Assembly: GCA_046349255.1 (NCBI GenBank)
Contig: JAXMCR010000002.1
Span: 558,001 to 622,000 of the forward strand
Source of the DNA: DAIODI01 sp046349255
GTDB taxonomy: Bacteria; Pseudomonadota; Alphaproteobacteria; Rhizobiales; Aestuariivirgaceae
Direction of reading: 5' to 3'
DNA length: 64,000 nucleotides
Every line of letters begins with the position of its first letter. Positions within the stretch are counted from its first letter, which is position 1. Under the pieces are notes generated by a model, which was given only the letters and a program-made list of their open reading frames with translations, did not search any database and was not told the DNA's origin. Positions 17,705 through 26,855 of the stretch are shown piece by piece. Position numbers and translations under genes: made by a program.

Positions 17705-18082
17705 TCAATCGCCCTGGGCGAGATAGGCCTCGTACTCCGTCTCGCTCATCAGCCCTTCGACATCCTTCGGGTTGGAGAGACGGATCTTGCCGAACCAGCC
17801 GTTGCCGCCGGCATCCTTGTTGACCGTCGCGGGATCACCCTCGAGCGCGCTGTTCACCGCGATCACCTCGCCCGAGACCGGCGCGTAGACGTCACTCGCG
17901 GCCTTCACGGATTCGACCACCGCGGCCGCGTCGCCCTTGGTCACGGTGCGCCCCACCGCCGGCAATTCGACGAACACGATGTCGCCGAGCTGCGATTGGG
18001 CGTGGTCGGTGATGCCGAACGTCACGACGTCGCCGTCGACGTCGATCCATTCGTGATCGGTCGTGTAGTATTTCGTTCCCAT
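17705..18082 (-). CDS. gcvH: glycine cleavage system H protein
   Basis: GcvH carries the lipoyl arm that shuttles intermediates between the P, T and L proteins. It is 125 residues long, from ATG 18082 (MGTKYYTTDHEW). The lipoylated lysine is K60 in VVESVKAASDVYAPVSG, and the C-terminal MSETEYEAYL is typical. It sits 11 bases after gcvT and 21 bases before gcvP, so one transcript is expected. No lpd (L protein) gene is nearby. Confidence 0.96.
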   Translation of the reverse strand: MGTKYYTTDHEWIDVDGDVVTFGITDHAQSQLGDIVFVELPAVGRTVTKGDAAAVVESVKAASDVYAPVSGEVIAVNSALEGDPATVNKDAGGNGWFGKIRLSNPKDVEGLMSETEYEAYLAQGD

Positions 18083-18093
18083 CGGTGCCTCTT

Positions 18094-19227
18094 TCAAGAA
18101 CAGCGCTTGTAGCTCGTAGGTACGAACGGCATTTGAACGATCCGCGCAGGCGCAGCGGTCGTGCGGATCTGCACGTCGAGCAGGCTGCCGACGACAGCCT
18201 TTGCGGTCTCGACATAACCCATCGCGACCGCAGCCCCGATGCTCGGGCCAAAGCCGCCGGACGTGATGCGGCCAACTTCGGCACCTTCGGCGGTGATCGG
18301 CATGCCTTCGCGCGGGATCGCGCGGCCTTCGGGACGCAGGCCCACGCGCAACCGGCGCGGACCTTCGGCGAGTTCCTTCAGGATACGCCGCTCGCCCAGG
18401 AAGCCGCCGGCCTCTCGCCGGCGCCTCCCGATGGACCATGTAAGGGCCGCCTCGACTGGCGACGTCGTCTCGTCGATGTCGTGGCCGTAGAGGCAAAGCC
18501 CGGCCTCGAGCCTGAGGCTGTCGCGTGCGCCGAGCCCGATCGGGCGCACCAGCGGATCGGCGAGCAGTCGGTCGGCGATGGCCACGGCATGTGTGGACGG
18601 AACGGAAATCTCGAACCCGTCCTCACCCGTGTAGCCAGACCGGGAGACGATGCATGCGACTCTGTCGATCGTCGCGTCTGCGGCGGTCATGAAGGCGAGC
18701 GCGCGGCAACCGGGCCAGAGTTTCGCCAGCACCTCCTCCGCCTTTGGTCCCTGCAACGCGAGGAGCGACCGGTCGTCGCGCAGCGAAAGCCGCACGTCCT
18801 TCGGAAGGTGCGACGTGATCCACGAAACATCCGCGTCCTTGCGCGCGGCGTTGACGACGACGAGGAGTTCCCCGTCCGGATGCCAGCGCGTCACCATCAG
18901 GTCGTCGAGAATGCCGCCGTCCGGATTGGTGAGCTGCGTGTACCGCATGCGCCCGGGTTTCAGGCCAAGAACATCGCCCGGAACGAGGCGCTCGAACGCC
19001 GCGGCGGCGGCCTCGTGGCTCGCCGCGGTCAGGACCGCCTGGCCCATGTGGGAAACGTCGAAAAGTCCAGCGCTGGAGCGGGTCCAGAGGTGTTCCGCGA
19101 CGATGCCATCGGCATACTGCAGCGGCATCTGGTAGCCGGCGAAGGGCACCATGCGGGCCTTCAGCGACAGATGCCGTTCGTGCAGTGGCGTACGTTTCAG
19201 ATCCGCGCTCGGCGGCTCTTCAACCAT
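18094..19227 (-). CDS. gcvT: glycine cleavage system aminomethyltransferase, T protein
   Basis: GcvT moves the methylene group to tetrahydrofolate and releases ammonia. The 377-residue protein has PLHERHLSLKARMVPFAGYQMPLQY at the start and FDVSHMGQ, the folate-site CLYGHDIDETTSPVEA segment and RVGLRPEGRAIPREG toward the end. ATG 19227 is the first start in frame; MVEEPPSADLK is an unremarkable leader. It is the first gene of the operon. The 150 bases upstream were searched by eye for the tandem glycine riboswitch and none was recognised. Confidence 0.95.
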   Translation of the reverse strand: MVEEPPSADLKRTPLHERHLSLKARMVPFAGYQMPLQYADGIVAEHLWTRSSAGLFDVSHMGQAVLTAASHEAAAAAFERLVPGDVLGLKPGRMRYTQLTNPDGGILDDLMVTRWHPDGELLVVVNAARKDADVSWITSHLPKDVRLSLRDDRSLLALQGPKAEEVLAKLWPGCRALAFMTAADATIDRVACIVSRSGYTGEDGFEISVPSTHAVAIADRLLADPLVRPIGLGARDSLRLEAGLCLYGHDIDETTSPVEAALTWSIGRRRREAGGFLGERRILKELAEGPRRLRVGLRPEGRAIPREGMPITAEGAEVGRITSGGFGPSIGAAVAMGYVETAKAVVGSLLDVQIRTTAAPARIVQMPFVPTSYKRCS

Positions 19228-19385
19228 AGGGGGCGCCCGTTCTTTCGCCGGCCTTTGCGCTAGCTAGGCCCGCCCGCCCGCGGAAGTCAATCGGAGGGCC
19301 ATGCGCCGCAGCACGGTCAAACTTGCAAATTGCCGGAAGATCAATCATCTACGGGTATCGGAACGAAACCCTCGAGAGCCTCACG

Positions 19386-20369
19386 ATGCCCGGTTCGCAA
19401 AAGCGCCCCCTGAAACTGATTCTCGCGGCCCCCCGCGGGTTTTGCGCAGGCGTGGTGCGAGCCATCGACATCGTCGAACGGGCGCTCGAATTGTACGGAA
19501 AACCGGTCTATGTGCGCCATGAAATCGTGCACAATCGATACGTTGTCGAGGACCTGAAACAAAAGGGTGCGATCTTCGTCGAGGAACTCGACGAGGTTCC
19601 GGACGGGGAACACCCGGTGATCTTCTCCGCCCACGGCGTGCCGAAGTCGGTGCCGGAGGAAGCGAAGTTCCGGAACCTGTTCTACCTCGACGCGACCTGC
19701 CCGCTCGTGTCGAAGGTGCACATGGAGGCCGCCCGCCATTTCGAGGACGGCCACGAGATCGTGCTGATCGGTCATTCCGGCCACCCGGAAGTGATCGGCA
19801 CGATGGGCCAGCTGCCGACCGGGGCGATCTCGCTGATCGAGACCGAAGAGGACGCCCGCTCGTTCACCCCGCGCGACCCGAACCGCCTCGCCTACATCAC
19901 GCAGACGACGCTGTCGGTCGACGACACCAAGGACATCATCGCGATCCTCGAGAAGCGCTTCCCGCAGATCAACGGACCGCACAAGGAAGACATCTGCTAC
20001 GCCACCACGAACCGCCAGGAGGTGGTGAAGTCGATCGCGCCGCTGTGTGACCTGATCGTGGTCGTCGGCGCGCCGAACAGCTCCAACTCGCAGCGCCTCG
20101 TCGAGGTCGCGCGCAAGCAGGGCTGCGACAAGTCGATGCTGGTGCAGCGCGCCGCCGACATCGACTGGTCGGTGATCGGCAACGCGCAGTCGATCGGCAT
20201 CTCGGCCGGCGCCTCGGCGCCGGAGGTGCTGGTCAACGAGGTGATCGACGCCTTCAAGTCGCGCTACGACGTGGTCGTCGAGACGGTCCGCACGCGCGAC
20301 GAACACGTGTCGTTCAAGCTACCGCGCGAACTGCGCCGCGAAGGCGAGATGAGCGTCGCCGGCCAGTAG
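19386..20369 (+). CDS. ispH: 4-hydroxy-3-methylbut-2-enyl diphosphate reductase
   Basis: IspH makes IPP and DMAPP in the last step of the MEP isoprenoid pathway. The 327-residue protein has the three iron-sulfur cysteines C20 (APRGFCAGV), C104 (DATCPLVSKVH) and C204 (EDICYATTNRQ), and the SNSQRLVE substrate motif. ATG 19386 was chosen because IspH family N-termini begin just before the LILAAPRGFCAGV strand; a TTG at 19323 would add 21 unconserved residues. rnhA follows after 10 bases. Confidence 0.96.
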   Translation: MPGSQKRPLKLILAAPRGFCAGVVRAIDIVERALELYGKPVYVRHEIVHNRYVVEDLKQKGAIFVEELDEVPDGEHPVIFSAHGVPKSVPEEAKFRNLFYLDATCPLVSKVHMEAARHFEDGHEIVLIGHSGHPEVIGTMGQLPTGAISLIETEEDARSFTPRDPNRLAYITQTTLSVDDTKDIIAILEKRFPQINGPHKEDICYATTNRQEVVKSIAPLCDLIVVVGAPNSSNSQRLVEVARKQGCDKSMLVQRAADIDWSVIGNAQSIGISAGASAPEVLVNEVIDAFKSRYDVVVETVRTRDEHVSFKLPRELRREGEMSVAGQ

Positions 20370-20379
20370 CCGCCGCGAC

Positions 20380-20829
20380 ATGGACCGCGGCATCGTCGAC
20401 ATCTTCACCGACGGCGCCTGCTCGGGCAATCCGGGCCCCGGCGGCTGGGGCGCGATCCTGCGCTACAACGGCACGGAGCGCGAACTGTCGGGCGGCGAGG
20501 CCGTCACCACCAACAACCGCATGGAGCTGATGGCGGCGATCTCGGGGCTCGAGGCGCTGAAGCGCCCGTGCAGCGTGCGCATGCACACCGACTCGGTCTA
20601 CGTGAAGGACGGGATCACGCGCTGGCTCGCCAACTGGCATCGCAACGGCTGGAAGACCGCCGACAAGAAGCCGGTAAAGAACGCCGACCTGTGGCAGCGG
20701 CTCGACCAGGCGACGCACCGCCACCAGATCACCTGGCACTGGGTGAAGGGGCACGCCGGCCATCCCGAGAACGAGCGCGCGGACGCACTCGCGCGAGACG
20801 CCATCGCCGCGATCCGCGCAGCGACCTGA
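20380..20829 (+). CDS. rnhA: ribonuclease HI
   Basis: RNase HI degrades RNA in RNA-DNA hybrids. The 149-residue protein has the four acidic catalytic residues D11 (FTDGACSGNPG), E49 (NNRMELMA), D71 (HTDSVYV) and D135 (NERADALAR), plus the basic handle region WKTADKKPVKN. It follows ispH closely and is convergent with the DUF4170 gene; the two stop codons are only a few bases apart. Confidence 0.97.
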   Translation: MDRGIVDIFTDGACSGNPGPGGWGAILRYNGTERELSGGEAVTTNNRMELMAAISGLEALKRPCSVRMHTDSVYVKDGITRWLANWHRNGWKTADKKPVKNADLWQRLDQATHRHQITWHWVKGHAGHPENERADALARDAIAAIRAAT

Positions 20830-20830
20830 T

Positions 20831-21067
20831 CTAGCCCTTCGAGGGATCGATCAGCCGGTGCAGTGGCACCAGGAAGTACCGCATCTGCGCGTTGTCGATC
20901 GTCTCGCGCGCCTTGCGCTCCCAGGCGACCCGCGCGGACGAATAGTCCGGAAAGACGCCGACGATGTCGACGTCCTCAAGGTTCCGGAACGTGACGCCAT
21001 CGAGCGAGGCGAGTTCACCGCCAAGCACGAGATGCAGTTCCTGCTTCTGCGTATCCCCGTCCTGCAT
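20831..21067 (-). CDS. DUF4170 domain protein
   Basis: A 78-residue protein of the small alphaproteobacterial family DUF4170, function unknown. The body LHLVLGGELASLDGVTFRN, then DIVGVFPDYSSARVAWERKA and YFLVPLHRLIDP, is the whole domain. The start ATG 21067 follows pmbA by 11 bases, so it is the last gene of a ubiA-pmbA-DUF4170 run. No motif suggests catalysis. Confidence 0.85.
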   Translation of the reverse strand: MQDGDTQKQELHLVLGGELASLDGVTFRNLEDVDIVGVFPDYSSARVAWERKARETIDNAQMRYFLVPLHRLIDPSKG

Positions 21068-21078
21068 AACGCGTCTCC

Positions 21079-22437
21079 CTAGGCCCCCGGCTTGCCGGCG
21101 CCCGCAATGGTCATCTCGGCAATGCGCACGGAGGGGCACGACATCCGGCCGAAGTTTCTGAGGTCGGTTGCTGGTGTGAGGCTTTTGAACATGTCGATCA
21201 GGTTCGAGGCCACCGTGATGCCGCTCACCGGATAGGCGCATTCCCCGTTCTCGATCCAGAAGCCGGATGCGCCCCGGCTGTAGTCCCCGGTCACCAGGTT
21301 GACACCCATCCCGAACAGTTCCGTGACGAGGAGGCCGGTTCCGACCGCGCGGATCATGTCCTCGACCGATTCCTTGCCCGCCGTCAGGATCACGTTGTGT
21401 GCTGACGGGCTCGGCACGGAGCCGGGGCCGCGACTGGCGTGCCCGGTACTGGCGAGATGGAGCATCTTCGCGGACCGGTTGTCGAGCAGCCAACCGAGCA
21501 GCCGGCCGCCCTCGATGACCCGTGTTTCGGCGCGCACCGGGCGGCCTTCCGCATCGAACGGCTTCGACCCCAATGCGCGGCGCTGAAGGCCCTGGTCCGT
21601 GATCTGGACGTCCTCGGGAAACAGCGCCTCGCCAAGCCGATCCTTGAGGAAGCTCGTCCCCCGCGCGATCGAATCGCCCGACACGGCCGAGAGCAGGCTC
21701 GAGACCAGCCCTGTCGCCACGCGCTGGTCGTAGATCACCGGGACGCGCGCTGATGGCGGCTGCCGTGCATCGATGCGCCGCGCCGCGAAGGCGCCCGCCT
21801 TGCGCCCGATCGCGGCGGCGTCCTCGAGGTCTGCCAGGTGCGTCGCCGAGGTCCACTCGTAGCCGCGCTCCATGCCGCCCGCTTTGCCCGCGGCGATCAC
21901 CGAAACGTCGACGTGGCGGGAGGTCTTCCTGTACCAGCCGTCGAAGCCGTCCGAGGTGACGATCCCGACCCGCCGCGCGCCGGCGCTCGCCCGGGCGCCG
22001 TCCGTGGCCGTGATGCCCTTGACCGCAAGTCCTTCCGCTTCCGCCGTGCGCGCCATCTGCAAGAGCTGCTCCGGCGTCACGGTATCAGGGTCGGCGAGGT
22101 CGAGATCGGGAACGTCGGTTGCGAGCTCATCCTTCGGCGTGCGGGACAGGTTCGGGTCCTCGGGCGCGAGCTTCGCCATCGAGACCGCAGACTCCGCCGC
22201 CTCCTTCAGTTCCTCGGGTCGCAGCAGCTTCGTCGAGGCGACCGCCTGCCGCTGGCCGACGAATACTCTGAGGCCCAGTTCCTGCTCGGAGGACTGTTCG
22301 AGCTTCTCGAGTTCGCCGTTGCGCAGTTCGACGTCGAGCGAGTCGGACTCGATCGCCAACACGTCGGCGAAATCGGCGCCGGCTTCGCGCGCGAAGCGGA
22401 CGAGCGCGTGGGCCTTGTCGCGGAACGAAGCGGTCAT
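21079..22437 (-). CDS. pmbA: TldD/PmbA family metalloprotease subunit (PmbA/TldE-like)
   Basis: A 452-residue PmbA-type protein. In E. coli, TldD and TldE/PmbA form a heterodimeric protease that matures microcin B17 and degrades CcdA; the Zn-binding HExxxH lies in TldD. No HExxxH is visible here, which assigns this protein to the PmbA half. Conserved blocks include SGDSIARGTSFLKD, HLASTGHASRGPGS and the C-terminal SPRxxxxx-like GECAYPVSGITVASNLIDMF. It overlaps ubiA by 4 bases. TldD is not in the window. Confidence 0.9.
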   Translation of the reverse strand: MTASFRDKAHALVRFAREAGADFADVLAIESDSLDVELRNGELEKLEQSSEQELGLRVFVGQRQAVASTKLLRPEELKEAAESAVSMAKLAPEDPNLSRTPKDELATDVPDLDLADPDTVTPEQLLQMARTAEAEGLAVKGITATDGARASAGARRVGIVTSDGFDGWYRKTSRHVDVSVIAAGKAGGMERGYEWTSATHLADLEDAAAIGRKAGAFAARRIDARQPPSARVPVIYDQRVATGLVSSLLSAVSGDSIARGTSFLKDRLGEALFPEDVQITDQGLQRRALGSKPFDAEGRPVRAETRVIEGGRLLGWLLDNRSAKMLHLASTGHASRGPGSVPSPSAHNVILTAGKESVEDMIRAVGTGLLVTELFGMGVNLVTGDYSRGASGFWIENGECAYPVSGITVASNLIDMFKSLTPATDLRNFGRMSCPSVRIAEMTIAGAGKPGA

Positions 22438-23363
22438 GCGGTCGCCTGCAGCACCGAGGAGAGGAACGTCGCGCCGAAGATCAGTAGTCCGAAGTCACGG
22501 TTCGACTTGAACAGCACGAGGCAGCGATCGGGATCGTCGATGTCGAGCGAGCGCACCTGCCAGATCGCGTGCGCGGTCGCGAGGGCGAGCCCCAGGAAGT
22601 ACACGAGATGCGCCCCCGCGAGATGCCCTGCGACGGCGAACAGCGTCAGCGCGACGGCGAAGAAGATCGCGACCCACTGCGGACTGGCCTCGCCGAGCCG
22701 GATCGCCGTCGACTTCACGCCGACGATGAGATCGTCCTCGCGGTCCTGGTGGGCGTAGATCGTGTCGTACGCAAGCGTCCAGGCGATGCCGCCGAGGTAG
22801 AGCAGCACTGGTGGCCAGGCGAGCGAGCCGAACACGGCGCACCAGCCAAGCAGCGCCCCCCAGTTGAACGCGATCCCGAGGAAGATCTGCGGCCAGTAGG
22901 TGATGCGCTTCATGAACGGGTAAACGAGCACCGGGAGCGACGACAGCAGGCCGAGCAGGATCGCCGCGCGGTTGAATTGCAGGAGGATCAGCAGCGCCGC
23001 AAGCAGCAGCAGGGCCATGAAGGCAATCGCGGCCTTCACGCTGACGGCGCCCGCCGCGATGGGGCGGGTGCGCGTACGCGCCACGTGCACGTCGATATCG
23101 CGGTCCACGATGTCGTTGAGGGTACATCCCGCCGCCCGCGTCAGGATCGCGCCGAGCAGGAACAGCAGGAGGTACCAAACGTTCGGCACGCCCCCGCCCT
23201 GTGCGATCTGGGCAAGGCAGATCGACCACCAGCCGGGCAGGAGGAGCAGCCACCAGCCGATCGGCTTTTCGAGGCGGGCAAGCCGCGCGTACGGCACGAG
23301 GCTCTCCGGCAGGAAAGTCTCGAACCGGGCCGAGAGCGGCAGTCCTTTTGGGGTTTCGTTCAT
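22434..23363 (-). CDS. ubiA: 4-hydroxybenzoate polyprenyltransferase
   Basis: UbiA attaches the prenyl tail to 4-hydroxybenzoate in ubiquinone biosynthesis, in the inner membrane. The 309-residue protein has about eight membrane helices and both Asp-rich motifs: NDIVDRDIDVHVARTRTRP (first) and DREDDLIVGVKSTAIRLG (second). It begins at ATG 23363 and ends overlapping the pmbA start (ATGA), indicating coupled translation. It is divergent from rsmE. Confidence 0.96.
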   Translation of the reverse strand: MNETPKGLPLSARFETFLPESLVPYARLARLEKPIGWWLLLLPGWWSICLAQIAQGGGVPNVWYLLLFLLGAILTRAAGCTLNDIVDRDIDVHVARTRTRPIAAGAVSVKAAIAFMALLLLAALLILLQFNRAAILLGLLSSLPVLVYPFMKRITYWPQIFLGIAFNWGALLGWCAVFGSLAWPPVLLYLGGIAWTLAYDTIYAHQDREDDLIVGVKSTAIRLGEASPQWVAIFFAVALTLFAVAGHLAGAHLVYFLGLALATAHAIWQVRSLDIDDPDRCLVLFKSNRDFGLLIFGATFLSSVLQATA

Positions 23364-23458
23364 GCGGGAACAGGGCTAGAGCAAACGCGTCCGCCGGTAC
23401 AGGGGCGGACGCCCCCGATGTTTGCGACATCGGTTCCGTTCGTTCAACCAGGATCGCC

Positions 23459-24196
23459 GTGGAAGCCGCTCGCCTGCCGAGACTATACGTCGCGCCGCTG
23501 CCCGGGCCGGGAGACACGTCCCGGCTCGATGCCAAGCAGGCGCACTACCTTACGGTGGTCCTCCGCCGGAAGAGCGGCGACCGGTTCCTGGCGTTCAACG
23601 AAGCCCAGGGCGAATGGCTTGCGGAACTCGAGCAAGTGCGCAAGCACGACTGGGCGCTGCGGATCGTCGAACAGCGGAAGCCGCCGCAGGCCCTGCCGGA
23701 CGTCTGGTATCTCTTTGCCCCGCTGAAGCACGAGCGGCTCGACTACCTCGCCCAGAAGATCACCGAAATGGGCGCCTGCCGGGCGATCCCGGTGCTCACC
23801 GATCACGCGCAGCGACAGACGCTCAACCTCGACCGGCTCAAGGCGAACATGATCGAGGCCGCCGAGCAGTGCGAACTCGTCGGCATCCCCTCGCTCGAGC
23901 CGCCGCAGCCGCTCGATGCCGTGCTGGCCCGCTGGCCGAAGGACCGCGCGCTCGTCTGGTGCAACGAGGACCGCCGCGATACGGGACCGCTCGACGACCT
24001 TGGCCGGGTGCCCGCCGGGCCGGTCGCCCTGCTCATCGGGCCGGAGGGCGGGTTCAGCGAGGCCGAGCGTGCGCGGCTATCCGCGCTGCCGTTCGTCCAC
24101 CCCCTCGGACTGGGCCCGCGGGTGCTCCGGGCAGACACCGCGGCAGTGGCCGCGCTGGCGCTGATCCAGGCGGTTCTGGGCGATTGGCGGCGGTGA
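23459..24196 (+). CDS. rsmE: 16S rRNA (uracil-1498-N3) methyltransferase
   Basis: RsmE methylates U1498 in the ribosomal decoding centre. The protein is 245 residues, a SPOUT methyltransferase: N-terminal PUA-like RNA-binding part (LPRLYVAPLPG) and a C-terminal knot with LLIGPEGGFSEAE and PLGLGPRVLRADTAAVAAL. The GTG at 23459, after AGGAT, was chosen because it starts immediately before the conserved RLPRLYV; the frame is open to 23201, but that lies antisense to ubiA. rsmE followed by gshA is a recurrent order in Hyphomicrobiales. Confidence 0.93.
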   Translation: MEAARLPRLYVAPLPGPGDTSRLDAKQAHYLTVVLRRKSGDRFLAFNEAQGEWLAELEQVRKHDWALRIVEQRKPPQALPDVWYLFAPLKHERLDYLAQKITEMGACRAIPVLTDHAQRQTLNLDRLKANMIEAAEQCELVGIPSLEPPQPLDAVLARWPKDRALVWCNEDRRDTGPLDDLGRVPAGPVALLIGPEGGFSEAERARLSALPFVHPLGLGPRVLRADTAAVAALALIQAVLGDWRR

Positions 24197-24270
24197 TCTG
24201 AACGATTGCGAAACGACGGCCGACAGGCTTAACTCACGGCCCAAAAAAGACTTGCGGCGCAGGAGGCGGA

Positions 24271-25647
24271 ATGAGCGGACCTTCTCCAGACACTCTGGAG
24301 GCCCGGCAACCAGTTGAGTCCAAGGCTCAGCTGGTTTCGTATTTGGAACAGGGCGCAAAACCTGCAGAGGACTGGCGGATCGGCACGGAGCACGAGAAGT
24401 TCGTGTTCCAGAAGGATACGCTGCGCCCGGTGCCCTATGCCGGCGACCGCTCCATTCGCGCGCTGCTCCAGGGCCTGAAGGATCGCTTCGCCTGGGCGCC
24501 GGTCGTCGAGAACGACAACCTCATCGCGTTGAGCGACGGGCTGAAGTCGATCTCGCTCGAACCGGGCGGGCAGTTCGAGCTCTCCGGCGCGCCCTTCACC
24601 ACGCTGCACGAGACCCGCCAGGAGATCCGCGAACACCTCGACCAGGTGCATGCCGTGGGCAACGACCTCGGCCTCGGCTTCCTTGGCCTAGGGTTCACGC
24701 CGACGTGGACGCGGGCCGACGTGCCGGTGATGCCGAAGGGGCGCTACGGGATCATGGCGCCCTACATGGACAGGAAGGGCACACTCGGGCGCGACATGAT
24801 GTTCCGGACCTGCACGGTGCAGGTGAACCTCGACTTCTCCTCGGAAGCCGACATGGTGAAGAAGATGCGCGTCGCGCTGGCGTTGCAGCCGGTCGCCACC
24901 GCTCTCTTCGCAGCCTCGCCGTTCACCGAAGGCAAGCCCAACGGCTACCAGACCTTCCGCTCGGCCGTGTGGCTCGACACCGACCCGGACCGTTCGGGCA
25001 TGCTCCCGTTCGCCTTCGAGCCGGGCTTCGGTTTCGAGCGCTACGTCGACTATGCGCTCGACGTGCCGATGTATTTCGTCGCGCGCAATGGCGGCTACGT
25101 GAACGTGGCGGGCGAGAGCTTCCGGGCGTTCATGCAGGGCAAGCTCCCGCAGTTGCCGGGCGAGCGCCCGACGATGAAGGACTGGGCGGATCATCTCACC
25201 ACGATCTTCCCGGAGGTGCGGCTCAAGCGGTACCTCGAGATGCGCGGGGCGGACGCAGGCCCGCTCGCCCATCTCGAAGCCCTGCCCGCGCTGTGGACGG
25301 GTCTCCTCTACGACGCGCAGGCGCTCGACGAGGCGGCCGAGGTGACGCGCGGCTGGTCGGAGGACGATCGCCAGACGCTGCGGCGTTCGGTGCCGAAGCT
25401 CGCGCTCGATGCGCCGCTCGGGAAGCGCACGGTGCGGCCGGTCGCGATGGAGATCCTCGAGATCGCGCGCAACGGGCTTGCCCGACGCGGGAAGCTCGAC
25501 GATCAAGGGAACGACGAGAGCCAGTACCTCGCGCCGCTCGAGGAAATCGCGGTGACGGGCCGCACGTATGCGCAGGCGCTGCTCGACCGCTACGCGACCA
25601 CGTGGGGCGGCGACATCCGGCGCATCTACGCGGACGCGGCGCTCTAG
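24271..25647 (+). CDS. gshA: glutamate-cysteine ligase
   Basis: GshA makes gamma-glutamylcysteine, the first step of glutathione synthesis. The 458-residue enzyme belongs to the alphaproteobacterial/plant-type GCS2 family: WRIGTEHEKFVF, SLEPGGQFELSGAP, FLGLGFTPTW and MMFRTCTVQVNLDFSSE are its substrate-site blocks. AGGAGG precedes ATG 24271. It is convergent with the lytic transglycosylase gene; the stops overlap in CTAG (25644-25647). Confidence 0.95.
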   Translation: MSGPSPDTLEARQPVESKAQLVSYLEQGAKPAEDWRIGTEHEKFVFQKDTLRPVPYAGDRSIRALLQGLKDRFAWAPVVENDNLIALSDGLKSISLEPGGQFELSGAPFTTLHETRQEIREHLDQVHAVGNDLGLGFLGLGFTPTWTRADVPVMPKGRYGIMAPYMDRKGTLGRDMMFRTCTVQVNLDFSSEADMVKKMRVALALQPVATALFAASPFTEGKPNGYQTFRSAVWLDTDPDRSGMLPFAFEPGFGFERYVDYALDVPMYFVARNGGYVNVAGESFRAFMQGKLPQLPGERPTMKDWADHLTTIFPEVRLKRYLEMRGADAGPLAHLEALPALWTGLLYDAQALDEAAEVTRGWSEDDRQTLRRSVPKLALDAPLGKRTVRPVAMEILEIARNGLARRGKLDDQGNDESQYLAPLEEIAVTGRTYAQALLDRYATTWGGDIRRIYADAAL

Positions 25648-26825
25648 CCGCCCTCAAGCCACTTGAGGACCTTGTGGTTGGGCCGGCCGGTCTCCGGCAG
25701 GCCTGCTGCCTTTTCGGCCGCCTTGATCGCCTTGTTCGACAACGGCCCGATGCGGCCGTCGACGGGGCCTGAATAGAACCCCTTCTTCGTCAGGAGCTCC
25801 TGGAGTTCCTTCCGCTCGGCGCGGGTCAGGCCGATGTCGTCGGTCGGCCACGGGGTCGTAAAGCCGCCGCCGCCCTTCAGCCGGTCGGAGAGGTGGCCGA
25901 TGGCGAGCGCGTAGGCGATCGAGGCGTTGTAGGCGTAGAGCGCGTCGAAATTCCGCGACACGAGGAACGCCGGGCCGTTCTTGCCGGCGGGGAGGATGAG
26001 GCCGTAGGACCCGCCGCCGGCGAGAGGCTTGCCGTTCGGCAGCGTGACGCCGCGCTTCTTCCATTCGGCGATCGGCGCCTTCGCCGTGCGCTTCGAGGGG
26101 CCGGCGTATCCCTTCGGGATCTTCACCTCGAAGCCCCACGGCAGGCCCTGTTGCCAGCCGGACTTCTTCAGGTAGCTCGCCGTCGAGGCCAGCGCGTCCG
26201 GGACCGACTTGATCAGGTCGCGCTTGCCGTCGCCGTCGAAGTCGACGGCGATGCGCGCGTAGGTCGAGGGGATGAACTGCGTCTGGCCAAACGCGCCGGC
26301 CCACGAGCCCTGCAGCTCGTCGAGGTCGAGGTCGCCCTTCTGGACGAGACGCAGCGCGCTGAGGAGCTCGCCCTTGAACATGGCGGGGTTCTTGCCGGCG
26401 CAGGCAACGTTGGCAAGCGCGTGTGGAAGGACGAACTCGCCCTTCTCGCGGCCGTAGTCGCTTTCGACGCCCCAGAGCGCGGCGAGCACGTAGCGGTCGA
26501 CGCCGTAGGCCTGCTCGACCTTCGAGAGCGTGCCCGCGTACTTCTTCATCATCGCCTTGCCGTCGGCGACGCGCGGCGCGTCGACCAGGAAGGTCATGTA
26601 GTCCCAGATCGGCGTCACGTACTCGGGCTGCGTGCGCGAGAAGCGCACCGCCTTCTCGTCGTAGGGCACGTTGCCCAGCGCCTTGTTGACGAGCGCGGCG
26701 CTGACGCCGCTCTTCACGAGTTCGGCGCGGATGCCGGCGACGCAGGCGTCGAGCGACGCGGCGCTCGCCGGCCCGGCTAGCGCGACGGCGGCGGCGGTGA
26801 GAATCGCTGTGCGCGGGAGGAGCAT
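25644..26825 (-). CDS. lytic murein transglycosylase, MltB-type with peptidoglycan-binding domain
   Basis: A 393-residue exported enzyme that cleaves peptidoglycan glycan strands. An N-terminal signal peptide (to about ASAASL, residue 23) precedes an SLT_2/MltB-like catalytic domain: VLAALWGVESDYGR with the catalytic Glu, GSWAGAFGQTQFIPSTY, and FDGDGKRDL. The C-terminal ~65 residues (ERKELQELLTKKGFYSGPVDGRIG) are a PG_binding_1 domain. No lipobox cysteine is visible, so it looks soluble periplasmic and not a lipoprotein. Confidence 0.92.
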   Translation of the reverse strand: MLLPRTAILTAAAVALAGPASAASLDACVAGIRAELVKSGVSAALVNKALGNVPYDEKAVRFSRTQPEYVTPIWDYMTFLVDAPRVADGKAMMKKYAGTLSKVEQAYGVDRYVLAALWGVESDYGREKGEFVLPHALANVACAGKNPAMFKGELLSALRLVQKGDLDLDELQGSWAGAFGQTQFIPSTYARIAVDFDGDGKRDLIKSVPDALASTASYLKKSGWQQGLPWGFEVKIPKGYAGPSKRTAKAPIAEWKKRGVTLPNGKPLAGGGSYGLILPAGKNGPAFLVSRNFDALYAYNASIAYALAIGHLSDRLKGGGGFTTPWPTDDIGLTRAERKELQELLTKKGFYSGPVDGRIGPLSNKAIKAAEKAAGLPETGRPNHKVLKWLEGG

Positions 26826-26855
26826 GGGAAAGTGCTAGCAGAGGCGGAGCCTTCG

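Noticed and set aside
19228..19385. Glycine riboswitch upstream of gcvT
   Set aside because: No tandem aptamer pattern was recognised in the leader.
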